From the NCBI RefSeq assembly GCF_004310665.1, contig NZ_SIXF01000007.1, positions 159,730 to 223,729 of the forward strand: DNA of 64,000 bases, read 5' to 3'. Position 1 is the stretch's first letter, and each line of letters begins with the position of its first letter. The DNA is from Pedobacter kyonggii (lineage in GTDB: Bacteria; Bacteroidota; Bacteroidia; Sphingobacteriales; Sphingobacteriaceae). The translations under genes were made by a program, and so were the position numbers. The notes under the pieces were generated by a model. That model saw nothing but the letters and a program-made list of their open reading frames with translations. It did not search any database and had not been told where the DNA came from. Positions 35,974 through 44,003 of the stretch are shown here, in pieces.

Positions 35974-36029
35974 ATTGGTATACTCTGTTATACTGACTAC
36001 AAAAGTATACCAATACAGCCGTATTTTTG
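35974..36029. promoter_or_regulatory. HxlR operator (perfect 11-bp inverted repeat) and -7 box for the SDR gene
   Basis: ATTGGTATACT (35974-35984) and AGTATACCAAT (36004-36014) are exact reverse complements, 19 nt apart, between the divergent HxlR and SDR genes. TATTTTTG at 36022-36029 matches the TAnnTTTG -7 box for the plus-strand gene, and the -33 place falls inside the dyad, so binding would block transcription. Confidence 0.65.
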
Positions 36030-36054
36030 GAGGTATAAAATTTATTTTTTTATC

Positions 36055-36801
36055 ATGAACAATTTAACAGGAAAAAAAGCGCTGATAACCGGCGGAAATA
36101 GCGGCATCGGTTATGCCACGGCAAAAGAATTAAAAGCACTGGGCGCAGAGGTGATTATTACCGGAAGGAGAAAAGATGCCGTTGAAAAGGCTGCTTCAGA
36201 CCTTGGTGTGATAGGATTGGTAGCAGATCAGAGCCAGATCACCGCAATTGAAGGGTTGGCGAGTGAGATAGGAACAATCTTTGGTAAAATTGACATCCTG
36301 TTTATCAATGCGGGTGTAGTGGTGCAGAGCAGCATTGCGGATGCCACTGAAAAAAGTTTTGATAACATTTTTGGTGTTAATTTTAAAGGTGCCTACTTTA
36401 CTTTGAGCAAATTTATCCCATTGCTGAATGATGGTGGTTCTGTGGTATTCCTTTCTTCGAATACTGCACACATGGACGGGGCAAACAGCTCAATTTACGC
36501 TTCAAGCAAAGCAGCACTGAACTCGGTGATGCGTATTGCAGCAGTAGAGCTTGCACCGCGCCAGATCCGGGTGAACAGTGTGAGTCCAGGCCCTATCGCT
36601 ACAGAAATCATGAACAAAATAGGACTGAGCGAAGAACAGTTAGCAGGCATTAACCAGTGGCTGATCGGCCGTATTCCGCTCGGCAAAATCGGAAAATCTG
36701 AGGATGTGGCCAAAATGGTTACCTTCTTTTGTGGTGATGCTGCCACTTATATTACAGGGGCAGAAATCGTAATGGACGGGGGCATGAGCCTGAAAGCATA
36801 A
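36055..36801 (+). CDS. classical short-chain dehydrogenase/reductase
   Basis: I start at ATG 36055 (MNNLTGKKALITGG), because the longer frame from 35917 runs through the operator and promoter. The 248-residue product has TGGNSGIG (residues 12-19), NAGVVVQSSI, SSNTAHMDG with the catalytic Ser, YASSK with both Tyr and Lys, and the terminal GAEIVMDGG. It would reduce or oxidise a small carbonyl or alcohol with NAD(P)H. The pairing with HxlR, as in many proteobacterial and Bacteroidota genomes, suggests detoxification of a reactive carbonyl. Unlike the SDR at 28041 it keeps the full YxxxK motif. Substrate unknown. Confidence 0.9.
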   Translation: MNNLTGKKALITGGNSGIGYATAKELKALGAEVIITGRRKDAVEKAASDLGVIGLVADQSQITAIEGLASEIGTIFGKIDILFINAGVVVQSSIADATEKSFDNIFGVNFKGAYFTLSKFIPLLNDGGSVVFLSSNTAHMDGANSSIYASSKAALNSVMRIAAVELAPRQIRVNSVSPGPIATEIMNKIGLSEEQLAGINQWLIGRIPLGKIGKSEDVAKMVTFFCGDAATYITGAEIVMDGGMSLKA

Positions 36802-36878
36802 GACGAGATGGTTAAAGGTACAGGCGAGGGCTGTCTGTACCAATGACTATAAAGCATCTTGAAACCAAAACAATATTT

Positions 36879-36911
36879 TTTGGGAGGCAAGCCCATTTAT
36901 AGGTATTTTTG
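36879..36911 (+). promoter_or_regulatory. Bacteroidota-type promoter for the VOC gene
   Basis: TTTG at 36879-36882 and TATTTTTG at 36904-36911 match the -33 and -7 consensus (TTTG, TAnnTTTG) with a 21-nt spacer. The start codon follows 20 nt later at 36932. Confidence 0.6.
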
Positions 36912-36931
36912 CTTATCAAGCAAACATATTT

Positions 36932-37288
36932 ATGAGCAATACTCCGCAGAAGTTAAAGCACCAGCAGGTGCAGTACCTTGAATTTCTTTCACGCGACCTT
37001 GAAAAGGTCAAAACATTTTATACAGCGGCTTTTGGATGGGTTTTTACCGATTTCGGGCCTGAATATACCGCTTTTGAAGGTGATTTTATAGATGGAGGTT
37101 TTACTATTGGAGAACCGTTGAAAGGAAGCATCCTGGTTGTACTTTATTCACAGGATTTAGAAGGGACGAGAACAAACGTAATTAATGCAGGCGGCATGAT
37201 TTCAAAAGAAATCTTCGCTTTCCCTGGCGGACGCAGGTTCCAGTTCCTTGATCCGGATGGTTATGAGCTTGCCGTGTGGTCGCTGTAA
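36932..37288 (+). CDS. VOC (glyoxalase/bleomycin-resistance-type) protein
   Basis: The 118-residue protein is a single VOC unit with the paired beta-alpha-beta repeats: VQYLEFLSRDLEKVKTFYTAAFGWVFTDF, YTAFEGDFIDGGFTIG, ILVVLYSQDLEGTRTNVINAGGMI and FAFPGGRRFQFLDPDGYELAVWS. The last motif is the classic metal-site end. Members bind a metal and act on small molecules (glyoxalase, dioxygenase or drug-binding roles). It has its own promoter. Together with two more VOC genes (37341, 40575) it forms a small detoxification-flavoured neighbourhood around the HxlR gene. The function cannot be made more specific. Confidence 0.82.
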   Translation: MSNTPQKLKHQQVQYLEFLSRDLEKVKTFYTAAFGWVFTDFGPEYTAFEGDFIDGGFTIGEPLKGSILVVLYSQDLEGTRTNVINAGGMISKEIFAFPGGRRFQFLDPDGYELAVWSL

Positions 37289-37340
37289 GGATCGACCCGA
37301 TGCGCTTTCCTTTTAAAGAGGCCATGGGTTATCAATTTCG

Positions 37341-37793
37341 TCATTTTTTGTGAAGCTCCTGCGCAAGCCCGATTAGAAGACCTTCTGATCCCCTGATGTA
37401 GCAAAGTTTGTAAACGTCTTCATATTGAACAACTTCACCAACAAGTGTAGCGCCGTGTTTTTGCAGTCTTGGCAACAACTCGTCGATATCCGAAACCGTA
37501 AACATTACACGCAGGTAGCCAAGGGAATTAACCGGTGCTTCGCGGTGGTCTGAAATGGTAACCGGACTAAGAAACTGTGAAATTTCAAGTCGGCTATGGC
37601 CGTCGGGGGTAACCATCATGGCCACTTCCACGTGCTGGTTACCCAGCCCAGTAACCTTACCTGCCCATTCTCCCTCGATTGTTGCACGGCCTTCAAGTTT
37701 CAGTCCGATTTCGGTGAAAAAAGAGATTGCATTGTCAAGCGATGCCACAACAATGCCCATATTATCCATTCTGATCAATTGGTTCTTTTCCAT
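37341..37793 (-). CDS. VOC-family protein (glyoxalase I-like)
   Basis: The 150-residue protein has IRMDNMGIVVASLDNAISFFTEIGLKLEGRATIEGEWAGKVTGL, HVEVAMMVTPDGHSRLEISQFLSP, YLRVMFTVSDIDELLPRLQKHGATLVGEVVQYEDVYKLCYIRGSEGLLIGLAQEL. These are the two VOC half-domains with metal ligand candidates His and Glu. It is convergent with the VOC gene at 36932 and only loosely related to it. A role in handling electrophiles or aromatic ring compounds is possible but not visible. It probably has its own promoter in the 217 bp before the cupin gene. Confidence 0.82.
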   Translation of the reverse strand: MEKNQLIRMDNMGIVVASLDNAISFFTEIGLKLEGRATIEGEWAGKVTGLGNQHVEVAMMVTPDGHSRLEISQFLSPVTISDHREAPVNSLGYLRVMFTVSDIDELLPRLQKHGATLVGEVVQYEDVYKLCYIRGSEGLLIGLAQELHKK

Positions 37794-38010
37794 AAAAATT
37801 TGGTTACAATTTAAAATTAAGGAATTTCACAAAGCTAACCGATGCTTTATGGAATAAATTGTATAAATCGGAACAGCGGGTATAATATGCATTATGCGCG
37901 CCGGGTGTCCAGCTATCTATCTGTCAGTGATGACTCCGGTACTAAAGATGCAATCACATATTAATATAGTTTAAGTTAGAAAATATGTAATTTTAAGGCT
38001 AAAATAAAAA

Positions 38011-38361
38011 ATGATCAGGACCATACCTCAGCTTACTGTGATTGATGTTGAGCAGGAAACCGCCGGCGTAAGCAGCTACAAAAATATTCCGCTTTCCCTC
38101 TTTAATGACCATGTTGTAAGGGTTGGGGTAATGACGGAGCCCTTTTACTGGCACTATCATCCAAATAGTGATGAAACCTTTATGGCCATTGAAGGCACTT
38201 TATTAATTGATCTTGAGGACCGCAGGGTTGAGCTGAAACCGGGACAGCTATTTACCATTCCTGCAATGGTTAAACACTGTACCAGACCGCTTGATGGACG
38301 TTCGGTGAACCTTACCTTCGAACTTGCTGAAACGGAAACGGTGAGATGCGATGCAGGTTGA
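38011..38361 (+). CDS. small cupin-domain protein
   Basis: The 116-residue product is one conserved beta-barrel cupin. It has the first motif as EPFYWHYHPNSDETFMAIEGTLLIDLEDR (His-His-Glu ligands spaced as in H-x-H-x(n)-E) and the second as LKPGQLFTIPAMVKHCTRP with the final His. Single cupins bind metal and act as isomerases, dioxygenases or sensors; one cannot tell here. It stands alone between two gaps with no close partner. Confidence 0.8.
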   Translation: MIRTIPQLTVIDVEQETAGVSSYKNIPLSLFNDHVVRVGVMTEPFYWHYHPNSDETFMAIEGTLLIDLEDRRVELKPGQLFTIPAMVKHCTRPLDGRSVNLTFELAETETVRCDAG

Positions 38362-38660
38362 TCATTGTATTTTGGTTTATGCCTTCTGATAAACCTAGCA
38401 GCAAATAATTTTGAGTAATCAAACGAATGGTATATCTTTCATGATCTATTTATCCAGTACGCTCAACTAAAACCCAATGCCAAGGATTGTCGGCTGTTGC
38501 TATAGATCGATAACCATGAGGAAAACGATTATATATGGGAGACAGCGGCAGACTGTATTTATGGATCAAAGAAGCAGATCTTGCAGCAAAGCGGTTTGAG
38601 AAAACCACGTGCATACTCCAATGCCATTAAACTTAGAATAAAACAAAAAATAAAATTATC

Positions 38661-40103
38661 GTGAAAAAGACCCTGTTAGTTATGGCCTTAAGCCTGTTTT
38701 CAATCCTTCTGAACGCACAGAGCCTTTACCCTGAAAAGTTTGAAGACTGCAAACTATCCGAATTCTGCCTGGATTGCGGAAACCCACAGGCGCAGCCGCC
38801 AAAGACAGTGTTCCAGAATATCCTGCATGGTATCGGCGAAAAAAAACTTGTAACGCTCAAAGGTACGCTGGAAATGCAAATCCTGGTCGATCAGGAAGGC
38901 AAGCCCTGCCTGTTAAGCATCGATAACAAAACCAACATGGGTTCAGCTGAACTCGGCATCAGGCAATCAGTCAATGCTACTGAAAACTGGACGCCTGCAA
39001 TAGATGGTACGAAAAAGGAAAACAGCTCGGTATCGCTCATCATGGAATTCGTAGATGGGAAATTTCGGGCCAAACGCAGAACATTCAACTTTACTAACCA
39101 ATCAAATATGAAAGCCACCGGTACTCCCGACCAGAAGGGAAGTGAACGGGCAGCGCTTAGCGAGCGCTGGAAAGTATTTACACAGGGTAACTCAGAACTG
39201 CCCTGGGATATGAGCAGGGCTGTGGCAGCTGATTTGAAGGGCAATATCTGGATCGGAACGGATAACGGAGTTGTGAAAATATCAGACGGCAAATGGCAGC
39301 ACTTTAATGCTGGAAATACCATTATCTCTGCAACGAAGTACAATAAGGCCCAAACGGAGCCGGTCCGTGACCTGGCGGTTGATCAAAAGGATAATAAATG
39401 GTTCGTAATCGGCTATGGTGTTTATTGCTATGATAACCGTGTTTGGACTAAATTCGATTCAGTGAACTCGCCCATTAACTGGGCGAGAAAGATCGTAGTG
39501 GCCCCTAAGGGGAATATTCTTTTCACCTCTTGGGATGGAGTAGCCAGTTTTGACGGAAGCAAATGGAACGTGATAAATAAAAAGAACTCGAAGTTGCCAT
39601 CTGATAGGGTTCTGGGAGTGTTTGTGGACAGCAAAGACCGCACCTGGATCGGTACTTTCGAGGGCAACGTCGTTATTGAAAAAGGCAAAACCACTGCCTT
39701 AAACGATAAGTCTTCACCATTATCGAAAGCCCACATTTCCAAGATGTGGGAAGATAAAAAAGGTAACCTTTGGTTTTCGCTGTATAATGAAAAAGGTGCG
39801 GCGGCAGGAGTGTATATGCTTTCGCCGGAGGGAAAATGGGAGCGCCTGTGGAACGATAACCCGACAATGTTTGCCGGCAACAGTATCAACGATTTTTTCT
39901 TCGATGAAGAAAAAAATACCTTATGGCTCAGCCAGAACAATGTTGGTATTATCAGGTACGACATTGAAAGCAAAAAGACCGAAATATATACCACCGAAAA
40001 TTCTAACGTTACCAGTGTCAATATCGAGCGGATTACAAAGGGCGCAGATGGAGCAATCTGGGCGGCAACCTTTGCCGGAATAATCAAAACAGAGTTGAAA
40101 TAA
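38661..40103 (+). CDS. secreted two-component-regulator-type propeller protein
   Basis: The start is GTG at 38661. The 480-residue protein has a signal peptide (MKKTLLVMALSLFSILLNAQ), a TonB-C-like or related alpha/beta region (GEKKLVTLKGTLEMQILVDQEGKPCLL) and then about six Reg_prop blades of the pattern seen in NIWIGTDNGVVKISDGKW, NKWFVIGYGVYCYDN, RTWIGTFEGNVVIEKGK, NLWFSLYNEKGAA, TLWLSQNNVGIIRYD and AIWAATFAGIIKTE. Such blades form the periplasmic sensor half of hybrid two-component systems, but no kinase or membrane segment follows, so this is a free propeller. It may bind glycan or a partner protein. The function is open. Confidence 0.78.
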   Translation: MKKTLLVMALSLFSILLNAQSLYPEKFEDCKLSEFCLDCGNPQAQPPKTVFQNILHGIGEKKLVTLKGTLEMQILVDQEGKPCLLSIDNKTNMGSAELGIRQSVNATENWTPAIDGTKKENSSVSLIMEFVDGKFRAKRRTFNFTNQSNMKATGTPDQKGSERAALSERWKVFTQGNSELPWDMSRAVAADLKGNIWIGTDNGVVKISDGKWQHFNAGNTIISATKYNKAQTEPVRDLAVDQKDNKWFVIGYGVYCYDNRVWTKFDSVNSPINWARKIVVAPKGNILFTSWDGVASFDGSKWNVINKKNSKLPSDRVLGVFVDSKDRTWIGTFEGNVVIEKGKTTALNDKSSPLSKAHISKMWEDKKGNLWFSLYNEKGAAAGVYMLSPEGKWERLWNDNPTMFAGNSINDFFFDEEKNTLWLSQNNVGIIRYDIESKKTEIYTTENSNVTSVNIERITKGADGAIWAATFAGIIKTELK

Positions 40104-40188
40104 CTACAATAATTACATTGTATACCGTCCAGGTAAAGTTTATAGCTAGATGCGGATAATGAATGTGTTAGTTATCACGTAATACATT

Positions 40189-40461
40189 CATTATGAGTTA
40201 ATTAAATGCATAAATGTATTTCTTTTCCATTCAAAAATCACCTAATCAAGTCATTATTTAAATTCGGCCCCCTTGTTTTTACTGATCAATCTCCCTCATC
40301 CGGCTCTGGCGGGACCACAATTTTCAGTTGGTTTTCGCCATCGATATAAATCGTTTCGATAACGTTAAGGCTGATGACAAAATACCTGTTTGCGGTAAAA
40401 GATCTCTCCATCAAGCTGTTTCATTCGCTCATCAAGGCTTAATGCGGTAGCCTACCGCTTG
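40189..40461 (-). pseudogene. decayed partial copy of the LytTR gene 3' end
   Basis: This stretch matches 40997-41268 over its full length with many substitutions: both contain GACCACAATTTTCAGTTGGTTTT, GTTAAGGCTGATGA and CTCATCAAGGCTTAATGCGGTAG. The coding frame is broken by at least one single-base and one two-base deletion. The match begins in the noncoding flank (CATTATGAGTTAATTAAATG against CATTATAAGTTAGTTAAATG), so it is a DNA duplication, with the VOC gene (40575) now lying between the copies. The rest of 40104-40574 has no gene. Confidence 0.8.
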
Positions 40462-40574
40462 CCGTCAGCTCATTTTTCAGGAATCTGTACAGGAAAAATA
40501 AAAAAAATACCAGCCCTGACAAACCGCTGTCATGAGCACCCGATACCTTCGTTGCACAATTAAAATAATTAGCA

Positions 40575-40982
40575 ATGAATTTAATATCCACCCGCATTAT
40601 TACAGCCCAGGTTGAAACACTTATCAATTTTTACGAACAGGTAACAGGTTTAAAAGCAACCAGATACACGCCTGATTTTGCCGAATTAAAAACCACAAGC
40701 GCAACCCTGGCCTTTGGGAGCATACGCACTTTACAATTTTTTGGTGGCGACAGTGTTGCCCAAGCTGCACAGAACCGTAGCATGATTATCGAATTCAGGG
40801 TTGATGATGTGCAGCAACGTTTCGAACAATTAGCTGATTCCTTAAAAAGCGCAATCGTACAAGAACCTACCATCATGCCCTGGGGCAATCAATCTTTATT
40901 ATTAAGAGACCCTGATGGCAATCTGGTGAATCTTTTTACTCCGGTAACACCTGAAGCTATAGAAAAGCTTAAGGGTAATTAA
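40575..40982 (+). CDS. VOC-family protein
   Basis: The 135-residue protein begins MNLISTRIITAQVETLINFYEQVTGLKA, the usual VOC strand-helix start, and ends IMPWGNQSLLLRDPDGNLVNLFTPV with the common Asp-Pro-Asp-Gly-Asn metal-site ending. It lies between the LytTR gene and its decayed copy, so it may have been inserted there or bracketed by a duplication. It is the third VOC gene in 4 kb. Substrate unknown. Confidence 0.83.
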   Translation: MNLISTRIITAQVETLINFYEQVTGLKATRYTPDFAELKTTSATLAFGSIRTLQFFGGDSVAQAAQNRSMIIEFRVDDVQQRFEQLADSLKSAIVQEPTIMPWGNQSLLLRDPDGNLVNLFTPVTPEAIEKLKGN

Positions 40983-41040
40983 TCTTGTAATCTAATCATT
41001 ATAAGTTAGTTAAATGTATTGATTTGTTTTTTATTGAAAA

Positions 41041-42138
41041 TTACCTGTCAAGCCATTTTTTAAATTCCGACACCTTGTTTTTACTAATCAATATAACCTC
41101 ATCAGGCTCTGGCGAGACCACAATTTTCAGTTGGTTTTTGCCATAGATATAAATGGTTCTGATCGCGTTAAGGCTGATGATAAACTGCCTGTTTGCACGG
41201 TAAAAGAGCTCTCCATCAAGCTGCTTCATTAGCTCATCAAGGCTTAATGCGGTAGCGTACCTTTTGCTATTGTGCGTGATGATGTTGACAGCAGCACCAT
41301 CGAAAAAGAAAAAGGCTATTTCAGTGATGTCAAGGTGAATCAGTTCGTCTTTTAAATACGTGATCATCCGTTTCCGGGCAGTTTCCTTATCTGGATTTAA
41401 TGGAGCTGCAGCATTTTCCTGTTGCAATCTGGCCAACTGTTCATTTAAGCTGCCCAAAGTGTTCACTTTTTCATTTAAGGTGCTGATCTCTAAGGAAACC
41501 GATCTTTCATACCGGCCATAAATCTGCCTGATGAGCATTAAACAGCTGCCGATGATAATGACCGCGGTGGTAAAAAAACAAATCACAAACTGTGTGTAAA
41601 GACCCGATAGTTCAGCCTGTAGTACTTCGATATTGGCATGTGCCGCCACAACCCAGTCGCTGCCCTTAACCGGATAAATATTTACAATCTCTGAACGCCT
41701 GTTTTTAGCTTCTGGGAAACTTCTTGTACCGCCCAGGCTTTTCTGTTGCGCAATGGCTTCATTAAAAGGTATTGATCCATTTCGGGACTGAAGTATAGAA
41801 TTGCCCTCCGCTATTTTCTGGCCGATGAGCGCCGGGTTGGGGTGACAAAGTTCGATACCATTTTTATCATACATACAGATAAACTCGCCCTGGGTATCGG
41901 TATTTTCTATGCTTTGCTGCAGGTTGCGGATCACCTTTTGCGGCGCAAGTCCGCTTTGCAGCTGTTGTTCGAGCAAGCGGCCGATTTCCCTGCTTTCCCT
42001 TGCGCCCGATTCCATTTTGCTGGCCCATAACTTTTCGGCAGCACTGTTATAAAGGTAACGGAAAGAAAAGTAACTGATCAGCATTACCGTAATACTTACA
42101 GTAACAAAAAGTAGCAGGTGCAATCTTCCTTTTAACAT
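41041..42138 (-). CDS. membrane-anchored one-component regulator: Cache-like sensor plus LytTR DNA-binding domain
   Basis: The 365-residue protein has an N-terminal membrane segment (residues about 5-30), an extracytoplasmic sensor region (about 30-185, Cache-like, with CMYDKNGIELCHPNPALIGQKI and WVVAAHANIEVLQAEL), a second membrane segment (about 185-210), a coiled coil (about 215-250) and a LytTR DNA-binding domain (about 265-365: ITEIAFFFFDGAAVNIITHNSKRYATALSLDELMKQLD ... RQFIISLNAIRTIYIYGKNQLKIVV). There is no kinase or receiver domain. It should sense a periplasmic ligand and act directly on DNA. It is divergent from the cytochrome P460 pair (42320), a likely target. Confidence 0.88.
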   Translation of the reverse strand: MLKGRLHLLLFVTVSITVMLISYFSFRYLYNSAAEKLWASKMESGARESREIGRLLEQQLQSGLAPQKVIRNLQQSIENTDTQGEFICMYDKNGIELCHPNPALIGQKIAEGNSILQSRNGSIPFNEAIAQQKSLGGTRSFPEAKNRRSEIVNIYPVKGSDWVVAAHANIEVLQAELSGLYTQFVICFFTTAVIIIGSCLMLIRQIYGRYERSVSLEISTLNEKVNTLGSLNEQLARLQQENAAAPLNPDKETARKRMITYLKDELIHLDITEIAFFFFDGAAVNIITHNSKRYATALSLDELMKQLDGELFYRANRQFIISLNAIRTIYIYGKNQLKIVVSPEPDEVILISKNKVSEFKKWLDR

Positions 42139-42319
42139 AGGGCTTGGTTAAAAATCGCCAGACTAATTTAGCTGGATTTTAGGGGTCAAGGTCTTAAAAA
42201 GATCGGACTATTCAAAGCGGTTTATTCGCCTTCAAGGCTAAATTTATCCCTTTTATAGGATTGTAATGTTATGTTAGGTGCTTTGAAGGCTAATTTTGAG
42301 CAGATTAAAAAAATAATCC

Positions 42320-43258
42320 ATGAAACTCAAATTCAAAATCATACTCGGCATCCTCAGCCTGGTGTTGCTGGCCCAACTGATCAGGCCCGAAGAACTAAGT
42401 TCAGTAAAAACACAGCCGGTTAAAGGGCTGGCAGGTGTACCTGAAGAAGTGGCAAAGGTACTGGAAACGTCCTGTTTCGATTGCCACTCTTCCCAAACCA
42501 GTTGGCGTTGGTTCGACCGGCTTACGCCGGCGAATTTTTTGGTGGCCTCGCACATCCGGGATGGCAGGAAAGCGCTTGATTTTTCGCAGTGGGACTCGCT
42601 CGCTAGCCCCCAACGCAATGCCATGTTGTATTTTGCCTTAAACGGGATGCTTTCAAAAGAAATGCCTTTAAGCAGTTATACCGCTTTGCACCCTGCGGCA
42701 AAGTTGGATCAGAAAGATATAGATCTGATTAGAAATTACTTGTTAAATAATGCTGTAAGTAAACCCGCCAGTATAGAAAGCAATTCGATGGGAGCAGAGA
42801 AACCATCTATTATGGAAGTGAAAAAAACGCCAAACGGAATTGCTTACCTGCCCAATTACCGCAACTGGAAAGCAATAAGTACGACAGAGCGTTTCGACAA
42901 TGGCACCATCCGCATCATTTTTGGTAACCCGATAGCGGTTGAAGCCATACACGAAGGAAAAACAAACCCATTTCCGGATGGAACCATTTTTGCCAAAACC
43001 GCGTGGAAACAGCAGCAAGGCAAAGATGGGAGCGTTTATGCAGGCCAGTTTGTGCAGGTGGAGTTTATGATTAAAGATGTTAAGCGTTATGCCGGTACAA
43101 AAGGCTGGGGCTGGGCACGCTGGAAAGGGGAAAACCTGTTGCCCTATGGTAAAACGGTGAAATTTGATTCCGAATGTATTAGCTGCCACAGGCCGGAACG
43201 TGATAACGATTATGTATTTACCAGACCGCTTGATATTAGGGATTTAAACAAAAAATAA
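42320..43258 (+). CDS. dihaem-motif cytochrome: haem-binding domain plus cytochrome P460 domain
   Basis: The 312-residue protein has an N-terminal signal anchor (MKLKFKIILGILSLVLLAQL) and then two CxxCH motifs. CFDCH (Cys52, Cys55, His56) sits in the haem-binding domain before SSQTSWRWFDRLTPANFLVASHIRDGRKALDFSQW. CISCH (Cys286, Cys289, His290) closes a cytochrome P460 domain that includes ERFDNGTIRIIFGNPIAVEAI and AGTKGWGWARWKGENLLPYG. P460 proteins oxidise hydroxylamine or detoxify nitrogen oxides, and related dihaem proteins carry electrons. It is periplasmic. The next gene starts 1 nt after its stop. Both lie opposite the LytTR sensor. Confidence 0.85.
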   Translation: MKLKFKIILGILSLVLLAQLIRPEELSSVKTQPVKGLAGVPEEVAKVLETSCFDCHSSQTSWRWFDRLTPANFLVASHIRDGRKALDFSQWDSLASPQRNAMLYFALNGMLSKEMPLSSYTALHPAAKLDQKDIDLIRNYLLNNAVSKPASIESNSMGAEKPSIMEVKKTPNGIAYLPNYRNWKAISTTERFDNGTIRIIFGNPIAVEAIHEGKTNPFPDGTIFAKTAWKQQQGKDGSVYAGQFVQVEFMIKDVKRYAGTKGWGWARWKGENLLPYGKTVKFDSECISCHRPERDNDYVFTRPLDIRDLNKK

Positions 43259-43259
43259 A

Positions 43260-43730
43260 ATGAGATTAACATTCACCGCAGGGGCATTTCCCCTTATTAT
43301 ATTGTTGATGACGGGCTGTAAGCCAAACGCAACTGATCGGATCAATAACGCAGCTTCGATAACAAGCATTTCCAGACTTCCTGAAAATCCCTTGGAAATG
43401 ACGCCAATGGCTGTTAGTCTACAGCCAAAAGCAAAAACAATGTCGACACTTTACGGCAACAGCATTGCCGCAAAACGTTTAAGGGATGGCGCATATTATG
43501 CTGCCGGATCGGTACTTTATCTGGTCACCTGGAAAGGAAAGGCTGATCCGGATTGGTTTGGTGCCCATATTCCAGATCGGGTAACGGCCATAGAGCGTAT
43601 TTCGTTTGATCAGAACGGACAAAAAAGCTATACTTTTTTTAAAGGACCGGGCTGGGATCCTGCTTTAGACCTGAAAAAGAATGAAAGGCTGATCATCATT
43701 CTTTCCATACCAATTGCCAAATCGCCTTAA
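43260..43730 (+). CDS. cytochrome P460-like lipoprotein without a haem motif
   Basis: The 156-residue product has a lipobox (ILLMTGC) so it should be anchored in a membrane. Its core, MSTLYGNSIAAKRLRDGAYYAAGSVLYLVTWKGKADPDWFGAHIPDRVTAIE, matches the fold of cytochrome P460-type proteins, but there is no CxxCH anywhere. It therefore binds no covalent haem and may be a partner or inhibitor of the dihaem protein encoded just before it. The two genes are almost certainly co-translated. Confidence 0.72.
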   Translation: MRLTFTAGAFPLIILLMTGCKPNATDRINNAASITSISRLPENPLEMTPMAVSLQPKAKTMSTLYGNSIAAKRLRDGAYYAAGSVLYLVTWKGKADPDWFGAHIPDRVTAIERISFDQNGQKSYTFFKGPGWDPALDLKKNERLIIILSIPIAKSP

Positions 43731-44003
43731 TTATTAATATTTTGTATTCATACAGGGATGCTCTGGGCAACGCTTCGGGCAGGATGGAGGATAAAATGTC
43801 TATAAAGCCGGAAATGTTTGAACATTAACAACTTTGCGGGACAGATATGCAGCTTTTTGTCTTAGATTCCGATGATCATGACTGCAATGCCGCCCCAAAG
43901 GTAGTTATAGGGCTATCAAGGAATTTACGAATCTATGCCGATATAAGTTATATTTTTAAAAGAATGACTTAGCTATTGATAACGGGTTTCTAACTTTTGA
44001 CCG

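Noticed and set aside
35917-36054. Longer N-terminus for the SDR beside HxlR
   Set aside because: It would run through the HxlR coding region, the operator and the -7 box; ATG 36055 gives the usual SDR start.
38400-38640. Possible transposase remnant before the propeller gene
   Set aside because: A short stretch reads vaguely like a DDE transposase tail in one frame (ADCIYGSKKQ), but it is too short and breaks frame; not enough to call.
39428-40087. Minus-strand 219-codon open frame
   Set aside because: It lies fully opposite the propeller gene, which has signal peptide and blade motifs; the minus frame has none.
36055-40103. Horizontal transfer of the HxlR-to-propeller segment
   Set aside because: The codon choice looks somewhat more GC-rich than the ara genes by eye, but no count was made and no mobile-element borders were seen on both sides.
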